Notes: generated by a model not told the origin, from the letters alone. Shown: positions 24,759 through 33,698, counted from the stretch's first letter. The stretch is DNA of 35,952 nt from JBBSEZ01 sp038239195 (GCA_038239195.1 JBBSEZ010000036.1:1-35952); one strand, 5' to 3'. A program made the numbers and translations.

Positions 24759-25984
24759 GGCTCACCTCCCGCGGCGCGCTCCCAACGGCGGCGCAGCAGG
24801 GCGGCGCGCTGGAGATCGCCCTCCTGCTGATGGAGCAGCATCAGGTGCAGCAGCGCCTCGCGATGGGCCGGGGCCAGGTAGAGGGCCTTCTGAAAGCAAG
24901 CCTTCGCCTCTCCGGAATGGTGCAGGGCCTGATGCACGACGCCGAGGAGGCAGTAGGCCTCCGCGGTCGGGGCAGCGCGGGCGAGGAGGTCGCGGCAAAG
25001 GACGAGGGCCTCGTCGAGCCGGCCGCCGTTGGCGAAGGAGTGGGCGCGGGCGAGGAGGTCGTCCTCGACAGGGAGGGCGGGGCGCAACCCGGGAGGGCGA
25101 GGCCCCGCAACAGGCTCGGCGGGGGGCTCGCCCTCCCAGCCCGGCGGTTTCGTCACGGGGGGCGCAGGAGCGCGGCCGGACGGGAGAGCGCTCGCCCGGC
25201 CGTAGAGAAAGTGTGCTTCGGGCCCGAAGCGTTGAAAGCGTCGCTCGTCCAGCGCGAGCGGTTCGGCGTGCCCGAGCCCCAGTAGCCCCTCGGGGGCGAG
25301 CAGGCGGTCGATGTTGTCCAGGGCGCGCACGCGGGCCTCCGGCGTCAGGTAGATGAACAGGTTGCGGCAGAGGACGAGATCGAACGGCCCCTCGCCGAGC
25401 AGGAAGTCGGGCGCGACGAGGTTGCCCCTCCGGTAGCGGACGGCCGAGCACGTGGCCGGGCTCAGGGCCCATTTCGCCCCACTCGGTCGGAAATAGCGCT
25501 GCCGGAGCTCGGGGGGCGTCTGCCGGAACGCCAGCTCGCCGTACTCGCCGCGCCGCGCCCGTTCGAGGTGGCGCTCGCTGAGATCGACGCCCTGGAGCGC
25601 CCAGGCCTGGCGCGGCACGCCGGCCTCGAGCAGGGCGATGGCCAGCGAGGCGGGCTCCTCGCCCGTGCTGCACGGTATGCTCAGGGCGCGGAAGGGCGGG
25701 CCCGCCGGCCGCGCTTGCACGACCCGGCGCGCGTGCTCGGCGAGGTAGGCGAACACGTCCCCGCCGCGGAAGAACCACGTCTCCGGGACAACGAGCTCTT
25801 CCAGCAGCGCCTGGCGCTCTTTGTCCGGTTCTTCCTCCAGCAGCGCCACGTAGGCCGGGAGGGACGTCAGTTGCAGCGCGCGCATGCGACGCCCGACGGC
25901 CGGGGGCAGCACGGCGGGGCCGAGCGCCTCTTCGGCAAGCCCCGCTTGGCGGACGAGCAGGTCGCGCACGCGCGCGTCGTTCAT
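24755..25984 (-). CDS. wspC: WspC-type CheR methyltransferase with TPR domain
   Basis: This 409-residue protein has a CheR domain (about 1-265): VPETWFFR, the SAM-binding CSTGEEPASLA, and DLVLCRNLFIYL. It methylates receptor glutamates using S-adenosylmethionine. A linker (about 268-310) leads to TPR-like helices (about 325-405, with AYCLLGVVHQALHHSGEAKACFQKALYLAP). This is the WspC layout. The linker carries an in-frame palindromic repeat (see separate entry). ATG 25984 overlaps the wspB stop (ATGA). Confidence 0.93.
   Translation of the reverse strand: MNDARVRDLLVRQAGLAEEALGPAVLPPAVGRRMRALQLTSLPAYVALLEEEPDKERQALLEELVVPETWFFRGGDVFAYLAEHARRVVQARPAGPPFRALSIPCSTGEEPASLAIALLEAGVPRQAWALQGVDLSERHLERARRGEYGELAFRQTPPELRQRYFRPSGAKWALSPATCSAVRYRRGNLVAPDFLLGEGPFDLVLCRNLFIYLTPEARVRALDNIDRLLAPEGLLGLGHAEPLALDERRFQRFGPEAHFLYGRASALPSGRAPAPPVTKPPGWEGEPPAEPVAGPRPPGLRPALPVEDDLLARAHSFANGGRLDEALVLCRDLLARAAPTAEAYCLLGVVHQALHHSGEAKACFQKALYLAPAHREALLHLMLLHQQEGDLQRAALLRRRWERAAGGEP
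25091..25137. repeat. REP-like palindrome inserted in frame in wspC
   Basis: Arms 25091-25106 and 25123-25137 (GGGAGGGCGAG-type words) pair over 15-16 bases with one bulge and a 16-base loop. On the wspC strand they encode WEGEPPAEPVAGPRPPG (about residues 280-298). The same GEAPAEP-like wording is encoded by dispersed palindromes in other planctomycetes (recollection, not checked). The repeat lies exactly in the linker between the CheR and TPR domains. Confidence 0.75.
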
Positions 25985-26442
25985 GGCTCGCCCTCTTCCA
26001 CGCGGGCCAGTGCCTGGCGCGCCGGTTGCGGCAGCAGGCGGTCGAGGTCGAGCAGTCGCAACAGGCCCTCGCCGTCCACGACCATGGCGCCGAGGTCGGG
26101 CCCGCCCGGCTCCGTCACGTGCGTGGGGGCCAGTTCGGCCGGATCGAGCTCGCGAACGTCGGCGACCTGCGCCGCCAGCAAGCCGAGCAATCGCTCTTTC
26201 CCTCGCCAGTGGTGGGGCACGATGACGATGCGGCTGCTCAGGAGCGCCGGGCACTCCCCGGCGCCCATCAGCCGATGCAGGTCGAGGACCGGCAGCGCCT
26301 GCCCCCGGTAGACGAAGAGGCCCGCCAGCCAACTCGGCGCGCCGGCCGGCTGCTGGAGCCGAACGCGCGGCACCACTTCGAGGATGCGTCCCACGTCGAG
26401 GGCCAGGCGTTCGCGGCCGATCTGGAAGGTCAGGACGAGCAT
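25981..26442 (-). CDS. wspB: WspB-type CheW coupling protein
   Basis: This 153-residue single-domain CheW protein starts MLVLTFQIGRERLALDV and contains the CheW core WLAGLFVYRGQALPVLDLHRL and the late strand GAMVVDGEGLLRLLDL. It couples the WspA receptor to the kinase. ATG 26442 gives the normal CheW start; upstream in-frame residues to 26475 are encoded by the repeat arm. The Shine-Dalgarno signal is poor (CTACTGAAC precedes the ATG), so the repeat hairpin directly upstream may matter for translation. Confidence 0.9.
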   Translation of the reverse strand: MLVLTFQIGRERLALDVGRILEVVPRVRLQQPAGAPSWLAGLFVYRGQALPVLDLHRLMGAGECPALLSSRIVIVPHHWRGKERLLGLLAAQVADVRELDPAELAPTHVTEPGGPDLGAMVVDGEGLLRLLDLDRLLPQPARQALARVEEGEP

Positions 26443-26448
26443 GTTCAG

Positions 26449-26548
26449 TAGCCCGTAGTCCGTAGTCCGTAGCAAAGGGCCCGTGGCAAGTCGTCGGGAG
26501 AGGGCAGCAGTAGGCCGTTCTTTGCCACGGACTACGGGCTACGGACTA
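26449..26548. repeat. Inverted repeat of TAGTCCGTAG words between wspB and wspA
   Basis: Arm 26449-26481 and arm 26513-26548 are complementary with a few mismatches, made of tandem TAG(T/C)CCG words followed by GTAGCAAAG or GTGGCAAAG. The loop is about 31 bases. It fills nearly the whole wspA-wspB gap. The TAG at its edge (26548-26546) is the wspA stop codon; the other edge lies six bases from the wspB ATG. Confidence 0.8.
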
Positions 26549-28186
26549 AATGGTGAACTGTGCAATTTCCTGATTGAGCATCTCGACGGCGCCGTGCAGG
26601 GTGGCGGTGGCGCGCTTGAGTTCGTCGAGCGAGGCGGCGGTCTGGCGCGAGCTCTCGGCCATCTGGGCCATCGCCTCGCTGATCTGCTGGGCGCCGACCG
26701 ACTGCTGGCGCATGCCCTCGTTGACGGCGCGGAAACGCGGGGTCAGCCCCTGGACCTCCTCGATGATCTCGCCCGTTTGGCCGTTGATCTCGTGGATGCG
26801 GGCCACGCCCTGGCGCACCTCGCCGCTGAACTTGTCCATCTGCATGACCCCCGCCGACACCGCGTCCTGCATCTGGCGCACCATGCTCTCGATGTCGAGC
26901 GTCGCCACGGCGGTCTGATCGGCCAGCCGGCGGATCTCGCGGGCCACCACGAGGAAGCCTCGGCCGTACTCGCCGGCCTTCTCTGCCTCGATGGCGGCGT
27001 TGATGGAGAGCAAATTGGTCTGATCGGCGACCTTGGTGATGGTGGTGACGACGACGTTGATGTTGTCGGCCTTCTCGCGGATCAGCCCCAGCTTGGACGA
27101 AACCGACGCGGTCGATTCGACTAGCTGCCCCATCGCCGTCTCCATCAGCCCCATGCGCGTTCGCCCCGCGCTGGCAAGCCCGGCGGCGTGCGTGGAGCGG
27201 TCGTTGACTTCGCTCATGGTGCCGGCCAGTTCCTTGCTCGTCGCGGAGATCTGCCGGACGGCGGCGGCCACCTCGGTGGTCGAGGTGCTCAGGCCTTGGA
27301 CGGTGGCGTCCTGCTGGCGGGCGGTGGCGGCGATCTCGGCGGCCGTGGAGAGGAGTTGCACGCTCGTCTCGCGCACCTTGGCGACGACGGAGCGGATCTT
27401 GGCGACCATGGCGTTGATGCCGGCGGCGATCTGGGCCATCTCGTCGCGCGTGTCGAGCTGGAGCTGGGCGGTGAGGTCGCTGGCCCCGCTGGCCATCTCG
27501 TTGACGCGGCGCACCAGGCGGTCGGTGGAGCGGACCACGCTGCGCGCCGTCACCAGGCCGAGCGCGGCGATGCCCAGCACGGCGAGCACGCTGATGACGA
27601 TCATGGCCGTCATCCAGAACGAAGTGCTGCGGGCGACCTGGGCCTCCTCGACCTGCGAGTGTTCGCGGGCCAGGTTCCCGGTGGCTTCGGCGATCCGGCG
27701 GTGTTCCTGAAAGACGGACTTGATCTGCTGCATGAGCCGGGCGACTTCCGCGCGGTCCTTGCGCCGGGCCGCGCGCACGAGGTCTTGCGCGAGCTGGAAG
27801 ACGCGCTCGGCGAGGCGGTAGGCGTCGACGGTGATGCCCTGCTTGATGGGCCCGGGGGGCAACTCGTGGTGCCAGTGATCGATGCGTCGCCGGTACTCCG
27901 TCTCGAGCTCCTGGAGCCGGCCGGCCTGCTCCTCGATGGCTCGGTCGTCGGTGGCGGCGTTCAGGTCGAGGATGAGGCGGTAGGGCCGGTTGATGGTCAG
28001 GACGGAGGGCTCGATCTCGCCGACCAGTTCCTTCTCCATCGTAATCGTCTGGTAGACGGGCCCGTTGACGCGGTAGCGAAACAGCACCCCGCCGGAGAGG
28101 CTGAGAATGACGGTCAGCACCACGGCGCTGACGGCGACCAGGCCGTAGAGCTTGACGCGGATAGTGGACAAGGCAAGCCGAATCAT
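26546..28186 (-). CDS. wspA: WspA-type methyl-accepting chemoreceptor
   Basis: This 546-residue receptor has a first transmembrane segment (about 10-35), a periplasmic helical-bundle sensor (about 36-200), a second segment (about 208-232), a HAMP domain and a long signalling hairpin. The tip reads LLSINAAIEAEKAGEYGRGF, the variant typical of WspA rather than of flagellar receptors, followed by EIRRLADQTAVATLDIE and AVSAGVMQMDKFS. In Pseudomonas WspA senses surface contact or envelope stress. ATG 28186 follows the charged start MIRLALSTIRVKLYG; upstream in-frame sequence is not receptor-like. The stop is supplied by the intergenic repeat. Confidence 0.93.
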   Translation of the reverse strand: MIRLALSTIRVKLYGLVAVSAVVLTVILSLSGGVLFRYRVNGPVYQTITMEKELVGEIEPSVLTINRPYRLILDLNAATDDRAIEEQAGRLQELETEYRRRIDHWHHELPPGPIKQGITVDAYRLAERVFQLAQDLVRAARRKDRAEVARLMQQIKSVFQEHRRIAEATGNLAREHSQVEEAQVARSTSFWMTAMIVISVLAVLGIAALGLVTARSVVRSTDRLVRRVNEMASGASDLTAQLQLDTRDEMAQIAAGINAMVAKIRSVVAKVRETSVQLLSTAAEIAATARQQDATVQGLSTSTTEVAAAVRQISATSKELAGTMSEVNDRSTHAAGLASAGRTRMGLMETAMGQLVESTASVSSKLGLIREKADNINVVVTTITKVADQTNLLSINAAIEAEKAGEYGRGFLVVAREIRRLADQTAVATLDIESMVRQMQDAVSAGVMQMDKFSGEVRQGVARIHEINGQTGEIIEEVQGLTPRFRAVNEGMRQQSVGAQQISEAMAQMAESSRQTAASLDELKRATATLHGAVEMLNQEIAQFTI

Positions 28187-28265
28187 GGTGGACGGCCCTG
28201 GCGGCCCGGAGGCGAAGCGCCAAAGACCGAGCAGCGCGCTGCCCCCCGGCCTGGCCTCGCCTGTC

Positions 28266-28271
28266 ATTATG
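28266..28271 (-). promoter_or_regulatory. Possible -10 element of the Wsp operon
   Basis: CATAAT on the minus strand (28271-28266) lies about 80 bases before the wspA ATG. The -35 region (TGGTCA at 17 bases) is weak. The 12-base word GGGACGCTTGAC occurs twice near here on the plus strand (about 28280 and 28347). Confidence 0.3.
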
Positions 28272-28432
28272 GATCGGGCCGGGACGCTTGACCAGCGCCC
28301 CGGCCGTCCGGCTTTCCAGCGATGCCAGGACCTACTTTGCGGAGGCGGGACGCTTGACATAGAAAGGAGGAAGAAGGCGCCCGGCGTTGCTGGCGCAAGT
28401 GCAAGGGAGGGAAGGCCAGGGCGAGCAGGCGA

Positions 28433-28740
28433 GTGAGCCCCGAAGGCCTCCAGGAAATCCGCAAACTGGCGGCCGGCTGGGGAAAAATCGTCGCCCGGCG
28501 CCTTCGGCGAGCAAGGCCCGGGGCTGGACGCCGACTTCACGGCCCTGGAAGAGGTGGCCCAAGAGGCCGCCGGGGGGCTGACCGAGGGCGTCCACGCCGC
28601 CCTCCTCGAGAGCCAGGCCCAGGCCCAGCACCGCTGCCCCGACTGCGTCCTGCCTTGCCCCGTCAAGCGCCAGACCAGGCCCCTACACCTCAAAGGTGGC
28701 CAACCCCTACCGCCGGAAGCCCCGCGATTGATAAACTAGT
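28433..28740 (+). pseudogene. Transposase remnant (ISKra4-like N-terminal part)
   Basis: One frame from GTG 28433 reads MSPEGLQEIRKLAAGWGKIVARR, and after a one-base shift near 28485-28500 another frame reads GLDADFTALEEVAQEAAGG, then CPDCVLPCPVKRQTRPLHLKGG with a zinc-knuckle pattern. This order recalls the N-terminus of planctomycete ISKra4-family transposases. The catalytic part is absent and the reading stops near 28740, next to a small AT-rich patch. No terminal repeats were found. Identification rests on memory of the family, so it is moderate. Confidence 0.5.
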
Positions 28741-29001
28741 GCTTATTATTTAATGCAAATGCCGTCCTGGCATCGCTGGAAATGGCTCGCCCGCTCGACG
28801 ACCGTGAAATCTCCGCCCGCCCACAGCGCTCGCTTCGCCCACGGCGCGCGACGGCTCCGGGGCCGACGTCCTCGGCTCGCCCACCTGGGAGGGTAGCAAG
28901 ACGGGCCGCCCCGTCCATTCGAGGCGCGAGGCGAGCTTGATTCGCGGAGGCAAGCTGTGTTAGGAGAGGTGGCATCGGGAACTTGCCTGGGGGAGAAGGC
29001 C
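28741..29001. other. Non-coding gap
   Basis: These 261 bases hold an AT-rich patch (28736-28762) at the edge of the transposase remnant and a GGGAGAAGG ribosome-binding site just before ATG 29002. I see no gene, RNA or strong promoter here. Confidence 0.5.
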
Positions 29002-29640
29002 ATGACCGAGGCGGAGTGGCTCGTCTGTCCCGACCCGGCGGCCCTGTTGCGGTTCGCCCATCCTCGGGCCGCCCCGCGCCGGTTGCGGCTCTTCGCGATC
29101 GCCTGTTACCGCCGCGTCTGGCACCGGCTCGGCGAGGCGCAGCGCCAGGTGGTCCGGCTCGCCGAGCGCTGCGTCGAGAGCCCGCCCTCCTCCGCCCCGC
29201 TCAGTGCCGAGGAGATCGACTGGCTGGCGGGGATGCCCTACTTCCTCGAGGACGCGTTCCTGGCTGCCTGCCACGCCAGCGAAAAGGCCTGCTGGGCGCT
29301 GGTCGATCACGCCCACTGGCAGGGCAAGAGCACGCGCCGCGACCTGCGCGACGCCTACCTCACCGAGAAGCCGCAGCAGAGCGAGTTGCTCCGCTGCATC
29401 CTCGGCAATCCCTTTCGCCCGCGTGCCCTCGATCCCGGCTGGCTGACCTGGTCCGACGGCACGGTGGACCATCTGGCCCGCGCCATTCGGGAAGAACGGC
29501 GCTTTGCCGACCTGCCGGTGCTGGCCGACGCCCTCGAAGACGCCGGCTGCGAGAGCCGCGAGCTGCTGGCCCACTGCCGACAGCCGGGCGGGCACGCGCC
29601 CGGCTGCTGGGCGCTCGACCTGTTGTTGAAGGCGACCTGA
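29002..29640 (+). CDS. Planctomycete-specific expanded-family protein of unknown function
   Basis: This 212-residue soluble protein starts MTEAEWLVCPDPAALLRFAH and contains RRLRLFAIACYRRVW and, near the end, NPFRPRALDPGWLTW, LPVLADALEDAGC and LLAHCRQPGGHAPGCWALDLLL. To my knowledge this set of motifs marks a family present in many copies in Gemmata-like genomes, with no assigned role. ATG 29002 follows GGGAGAAGG. It is 21 bases upstream of a GNAT acetyltransferase gene on the same strand, probably co-transcribed. A broken relative lies at 32800-32955. Confidence 0.75.
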   Translation: MTEAEWLVCPDPAALLRFAHPRAAPRRLRLFAIACYRRVWHRLGEAQRQVVRLAERCVESPPSSAPLSAEEIDWLAGMPYFLEDAFLAACHASEKACWALVDHAHWQGKSTRRDLRDAYLTEKPQQSELLRCILGNPFRPRALDPGWLTWSDGTVDHLARAIREERRFADLPVLADALEDAGCESRELLAHCRQPGGHAPGCWALDLLLKAT

Positions 29641-29661
29641 ACCCCAACCCCGAGGTGCTCC

Positions 29662-30303
29662 ATGGACGGCGCACACGAAGAGCAGGTGCTGACGATCTTC
29701 CGCTGGCTCAAGGAAGGGCCCCCCGGAGGATTGCCCGTGCTCGCCGACGACGGCCCCCTTGCCACGCTCGAGGCCATCACCTGGCGCGACGCCGACGACG
29801 TGCCCGCGCTGGCCCGCCTCGCCCGCTGGCGCCGCGCCGCCTGGCGCGACGACCGCGAGGCGCCCACCCCGGCCCTGGTGCGCGCCTGGCTGGTCGAGCA
29901 GGTGCTGGACATTCCGGATCGGCTTTTGTTCTGGGTCAAGGACATGGCGGACCGTCCGGTCGGCCACCTCGGCCTGGTGCGCTTCGACGTGGAGGCGCGC
30001 ACGACCGACGTCGGGCACCTGCTGCGCGGCGTCGAAGGCGTCGAGCCCGGCATCATGTCGGCCGGCGTTCGGGCCCTGTGCGACTGGGCGTTCGACTCGC
30101 TGGGCATGAAGGCGCTGCGCCTGCGCGTGCCGGCCGACAACGCCCGCGCCGTGCGCCTAGGCCAGCGCTGCGGGTTCTCCGAGCAGGCACGGCTGCGGCT
30201 GGCGCTGGTGCGCGACGAGGAGGACGAGGGCGAGGAGCGCGCCGAGCGCGAGGTGGTGACGATGCGCTTGCTGCCGGCGCCCCCGATGCGCGCGGCGGCG
30301 TGA
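29662..30303 (+). CDS. GNAT-family N-acetyltransferase (RimJ/RimL-like)
   Basis: This 213-residue protein has an N-terminal extension (about 1-60), then a GNAT fold: VGHLGLVRFDVEARTTDVGHLLRG, a weak acetyl-CoA loop (GVEGVEPGIMSAGVRALCDWAF) and the ending LRLRVPADNARAVRLGQRCGFSEQ typical of RimJ/RimL proteins. The classic R/Q-x-x-G-x-G/A loop is poor, so activity is uncertain. The same arrangement occurs in pseudaminic-acid acetyltransferases. The acceptor is unknown. Confidence 0.75.
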   Translation: MDGAHEEQVLTIFRWLKEGPPGGLPVLADDGPLATLEAITWRDADDVPALARLARWRRAAWRDDREAPTPALVRAWLVEQVLDIPDRLLFWVKDMADRPVGHLGLVRFDVEARTTDVGHLLRGVEGVEPGIMSAGVRALCDWAFDSLGMKALRLRVPADNARAVRLGQRCGFSEQARLRLALVRDEEDEGEERAEREVVTMRLLPAPPMRAAA

Positions 30304-30313
30304 TGGGAACGGC

Positions 30314-32702
30314 TCAGCGGCAGGTTCGCGCCACGCGCAGGCCAACGACGTCGTTGCGGTAGGCGGGCACGCGACCTTCGAAGTAGGCCGCGCGCACGAT
30401 CCGCGGCGCGGGAGAGGACGACCCACCCCGCATGAAGCACGTGGACGTGTCGCGCACCATTCCATCATCCATTTCGTCTACCACGAGCCGGCCGCTCAGG
30501 ATGCTCTCGAACCGATTGCGTTGGAAATGGTCCTGGCACCATTGGATGACGTTGCCGTGCAGGTCGAACAGCCCGAAGTCGTTGGGTTTTTTCTGCCCCA
30601 CGGGCCAGGCCCGCTCTTCGGCGTTGTCCAGGTGCCAGGAGTAGGCGGCCAATAGGTCCTGCGCGCCCCCGTAGTGCCGACTCGTCCGCGCGCCGGCGCG
30701 GCAGGCCAGTTCCCATTCCGCGTCCGTGGGCAGGCGATAGCCCGTCCGCGTCAGGTAGCCCGCCGGCAGCCTCAGCGGGGCCTTGCGCTGCTGGCACTTC
30801 TGGATCTCCGCCACGCGGGGGTAACACATCTGCGACTCGGGCACGCCCTCGCGCTCGCTCCGCCAGCGACAATACTGGGCCGCCTCGTACCACGTCACCG
30901 CGACGATAGGCCCCTCGGGGTCGGGGCTGCGCGCCTTGACGTACTCGTGACCAACCTTGTGGGCCCGGAGGAACTTCTGGAACTGCGCCACCGTGACGGG
31001 CTTCGTGGCGATGGCGAAGGTGCGCGGCACCCGCTGCCGGTGCAAGAGCTCCATCGGCTCGCGGCGCGGTTCGTGTCCTGGCGAGCCCATCAAGAAATCG
31101 ACCGGCCCCGGCACGACCGCGAGCGTATGGCCCTCGCCGTTGACGTACCAGCGCCGACGCCCGCCGGGGCCGTGCTCCGGGAAGGGGGGCTCGCCGGTTA
31201 GCAAGGGCCCGCGCCCGCCAGGGGAAGCCAGTAGGCCCGCCACTCCCGCTGCCTCGGCCAGCCGGGCAACCCGGGCTCGGGTCGCCAACTCCCGGTCGAT
31301 CTTCGCCAGTGCGGCGCCCTGCCCCCAGGCCCGTTTGCGAGGGACGTCCCCCTCCCGGTCGTGCCGCAGGAGCCAGTCCACGGCCGAGTGAATTCCCGCC
31401 ACTGCCAGCTCACCAGGGCGAAGCCGAGGGCCGTGACCGCGACCATGCCGGCAGCCAGAGCAGCGATGGCCGGCCGGCGCCGGCACCACTTCAGCGCTCT
31501 CTCCCAGGCCGGCACAGGCCGGGCTCAAATCGGCTCGCCCTTCAGGAAGCGCCCCAGGTCGTCGGCCAGCTCGGCGGCGCTGCCGTAGCGGCGCGGGGCC
31601 TTTTTCTCCAAACACTTCAGGCAAATGGTCTCCAGGTCGCGCGGCACGCCAGACTGGAGCTGGCGCACCGGCACCGGGCCCTGCTGCATCACCTGGAGCA
31701 ACGTCTCGGCTGCCGAAGGCGCTTTGAAAGGGGGCCGGCCGGTGAGGGACTCGTAGAGGATGGCGCCCAGCGCATAGACGTCCGCCGCCGGCCTCACCTC
31801 CTTGCCCCGTCCCGCCGCTTGCTCCGGCGGCATGTACGAGGCCGTTCCCAGCACGTCGCCGCTGGCGGTCTGCCCTGCGTCGTCGAGCCGGCGGGCCAGC
31901 CCGAAGTCAGTCACCTTGAGCGTGCCGTCCTCGGTGAGGAGCACGTTGGCAGGTTTGAGGTCGCGGTGGATCACCCCACCCTGGTGCGCGGCGTGGACGG
32001 CCCGGGCCAGCACCTCCCCCAACCGCGCCGCCTCCGCCGGCGGCTGCGGCGCCCCGGCCAGTTTGTGCTCCAGGCTCCCCGCGCAGAGCTCGAGGGAGAA
32101 GAACGGCGTGCCTTCGTGCTCGCCGACCTCGAAGACCTGCACCACGTTGGGGTGTTGCAGCCCGGCCACCGCCAGCGCCTCGCGCCGGAAGCGCTGCCGG
32201 TCGTCCGCGCCGGCGAGGGCCCCCCGCCCAGAAGCACCTTGAGGGCGACAAGCCGTTCGAGGGAGACCTGCCGGGCCTTGTAGACGACGCCCATGCCGCC
32301 CCGACCCAGCAGCCCCAGCACCTCGTAGCCCGGCACGGCGGGCAGGCCGTCGGCGGAGGGGGACGATTGGGCCGCGCCGAAGGAAGACACCTTCCCCTGG
32401 AGGGTGCTTGGGGCCACGGCGCCGGCCTCAATGGCGCCTTCCACCGCGAAGAGGGCCTCGAGCTCTTCGGCGAGGTGAGGGAAGCGGTCCCGGTACTCGT
32501 CCAGGCGGGGGCTCTCCCCGCACTCTTGCCGCAGAATGACCTCGTTGCCGATCAGGTCGAGGACCGCCTCGGCGTCAGAGCGCAGCGCGGGGGCGCTCTC
32601 CAGGTAGCCCTCCAGTGGGTGGCGCTCGCCGCGCAGCCAGCGGCGGCGTTGATCGGCCAGGGCGGCCAGCAGTTCGGCGCGCGGGGCCGGGGTTTCGCTC
32701 AT
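30314..32702 (-). pseudogene. Broken Ser/Thr kinase - formylglycine-generating-enzyme-like fusion
   Basis: From ATG 32702 an N-terminal region and kinase G-loop (GRGGMGVVYKA) read through to about 32225. There a missing base in a G6 run shifts the frame. The kinase resumes with HRDLKPANVLL and DFGLARR to GEPI. A TGA at 31527-31525 then interrupts; the same frame continues ARPVPAWERALKWCRRRPA with a membrane segment. Near 31390 WQWRE jumps to IHSAVDWLL in another frame, consistent with a deletion of the usual middle part. The FGE/PvdO-like domain (MGSPGHEPRR, TGYRLPTDAEWELACRAG, DLHGNVIQWCQD, MRGGSS, GLRVARTCR) is complete to 30314. Three lesions make a functional protein unlikely. Confidence 0.8.
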
Positions 32703-33126
32703 GACCGCCCTCGGGGATGGGAAGGGAAGCGATACCGCCGCATTCTACGCCCGCACCTCGTCGGCGGGGACCGGAAAAATTGGCCGACGGGGCAGAACAT
32801 TCTCGGCCCAGAACGAGATCGAGCGGCCAGCACCTGCGGACGTGAGGCCCCGAGTTGCGCAGGTGGTCGAGGATCGACTGGTCGGTGCATCCGCCTGCTT
32901 CGAGGGAGTCGGCGAGGATGGCGTGGCGGGCGCTGTCGAGGTGGTCGCCAGGCAGTTGTAGTTTCTGTCCAGCGCATCGACCCTGGAACCGCGATGGCCT
33001 GCTCGACGTGCTTCTCCTCGCAGCGGCGCTGGGCGAACACAGTTGCTGCCTTTCGTCGCGAAGGACCATCCCCGCTCGCGACAATAGGTTGTCAGGACGC
33101 CCGCACCCGCCACCGGAGGGCCTTCG
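32703..33126. other. Divergent gap between kinase and sigma-factor genes
   Basis: Apart from the minus-strand gene fragment at 32800-32955, this gap contains a GGAGGGCC ribosome-binding site just before ATG 33127. No clear promoter hexamers were seen on either strand. Confidence 0.4.
32800..32955 (-). pseudogene. C-terminal fragment of the planctomycete expanded family
   Basis: The minus strand reads GDHLDSARHAILADSL, then GCTDQSILDHLRNSGPHVRRCWPLDLVLGRE, which matches the C-terminal motif set of the protein at 29002 (LADALEDAGC, LLAHCRQPGGHAPGCWALDLLL). Nothing upstream in this frame resembles the N-terminal part, and there is no start codon context. It is a gene remnant lying between two divergent genes. 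Confidence 0.6.
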
Positions 33127-33689
33127 ATGCAGCCCAGCGACCGCGCCTGGCGCGAGCGCGGCCTGCTCCAGGCCGCGCTCGCCGGCGACGAACGCGCCTG
33201 GAGCACGCTCTACGACGACGCCTACGAAGGGCTCGCCGCCTACGTCCGCTGGCGCTGCGGCGGGCTGCGCGACGTCGCCGACGACGCAGTGCAGGAAATC
33301 TGGCTGACCGCCGTGCGCCGGCTGCGCTCTTTCGACCCCATGCAGGGCGAGCTCTCCGCCTGGTTGCGCGGCATCGCCGTCAACGTGTTGCGCAACCAGT
33401 TTCGCCGCGACGGACGGCGCGAGCAGTGTTTGCAGGCCCGCCCTCCCGAGACGAGGACGGTCGGCCCGCCCGACGGCGATCTCCAACGGCGCGAGCAGGC
33501 CGAGCGCATCGCCCTCGCCCTCGCCGCCCTGCCGGAGCACTACGAAGCGGTGCTCCGCGCGAAGTACCTCGATGGCCTCGCGGTGGCCGAGATCGCCCGG
33601 CAGCGCGGCGACAGCGAGAAGGCGGTCGAATCGCTGCTGACGCGCGCGCCCGCCAGGAGTTTCGCACCCTTTACCTCGACCCCGAGTGA
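33127..33689 (+). CDS. ECF-type RNA polymerase sigma factor (frameshifted at the C-terminal helix)
   Basis: Region 2 is seen in YVRWRCGGLRDVADDAVQEIWLTAVRRL and FDPMQGELSAWLRGIAVNVLRNQFRRD, region 4 in ALAALPEHYEAVLRAKYLDGLAVAEIARQRGDSEKAVESLL. Together these are an ECF sigma factor of about 187 residues. After ESLLTRA the frame breaks at 33640-33650. Two extra bases in a GCGCGC run shift the expected RQEFRTLYLDPE ending (stop at 33689) out of frame, and the unrepaired reading runs to 33735 with an unrelated tail. The following membrane protein is its probable anti-sigma or partner. ATG 33127 has GGAGGGCC upstream. Confidence 0.8.
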
Positions 33690-33698
33690 CTGCTTGCC

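Noticed and set aside
20843..28186. Flagellar chemotaxis operon
   Set aside because: No cheY, fli or flg genes. The receptor tip, the WspD N-terminus and the CheA-REC order indicate the Wsp type.
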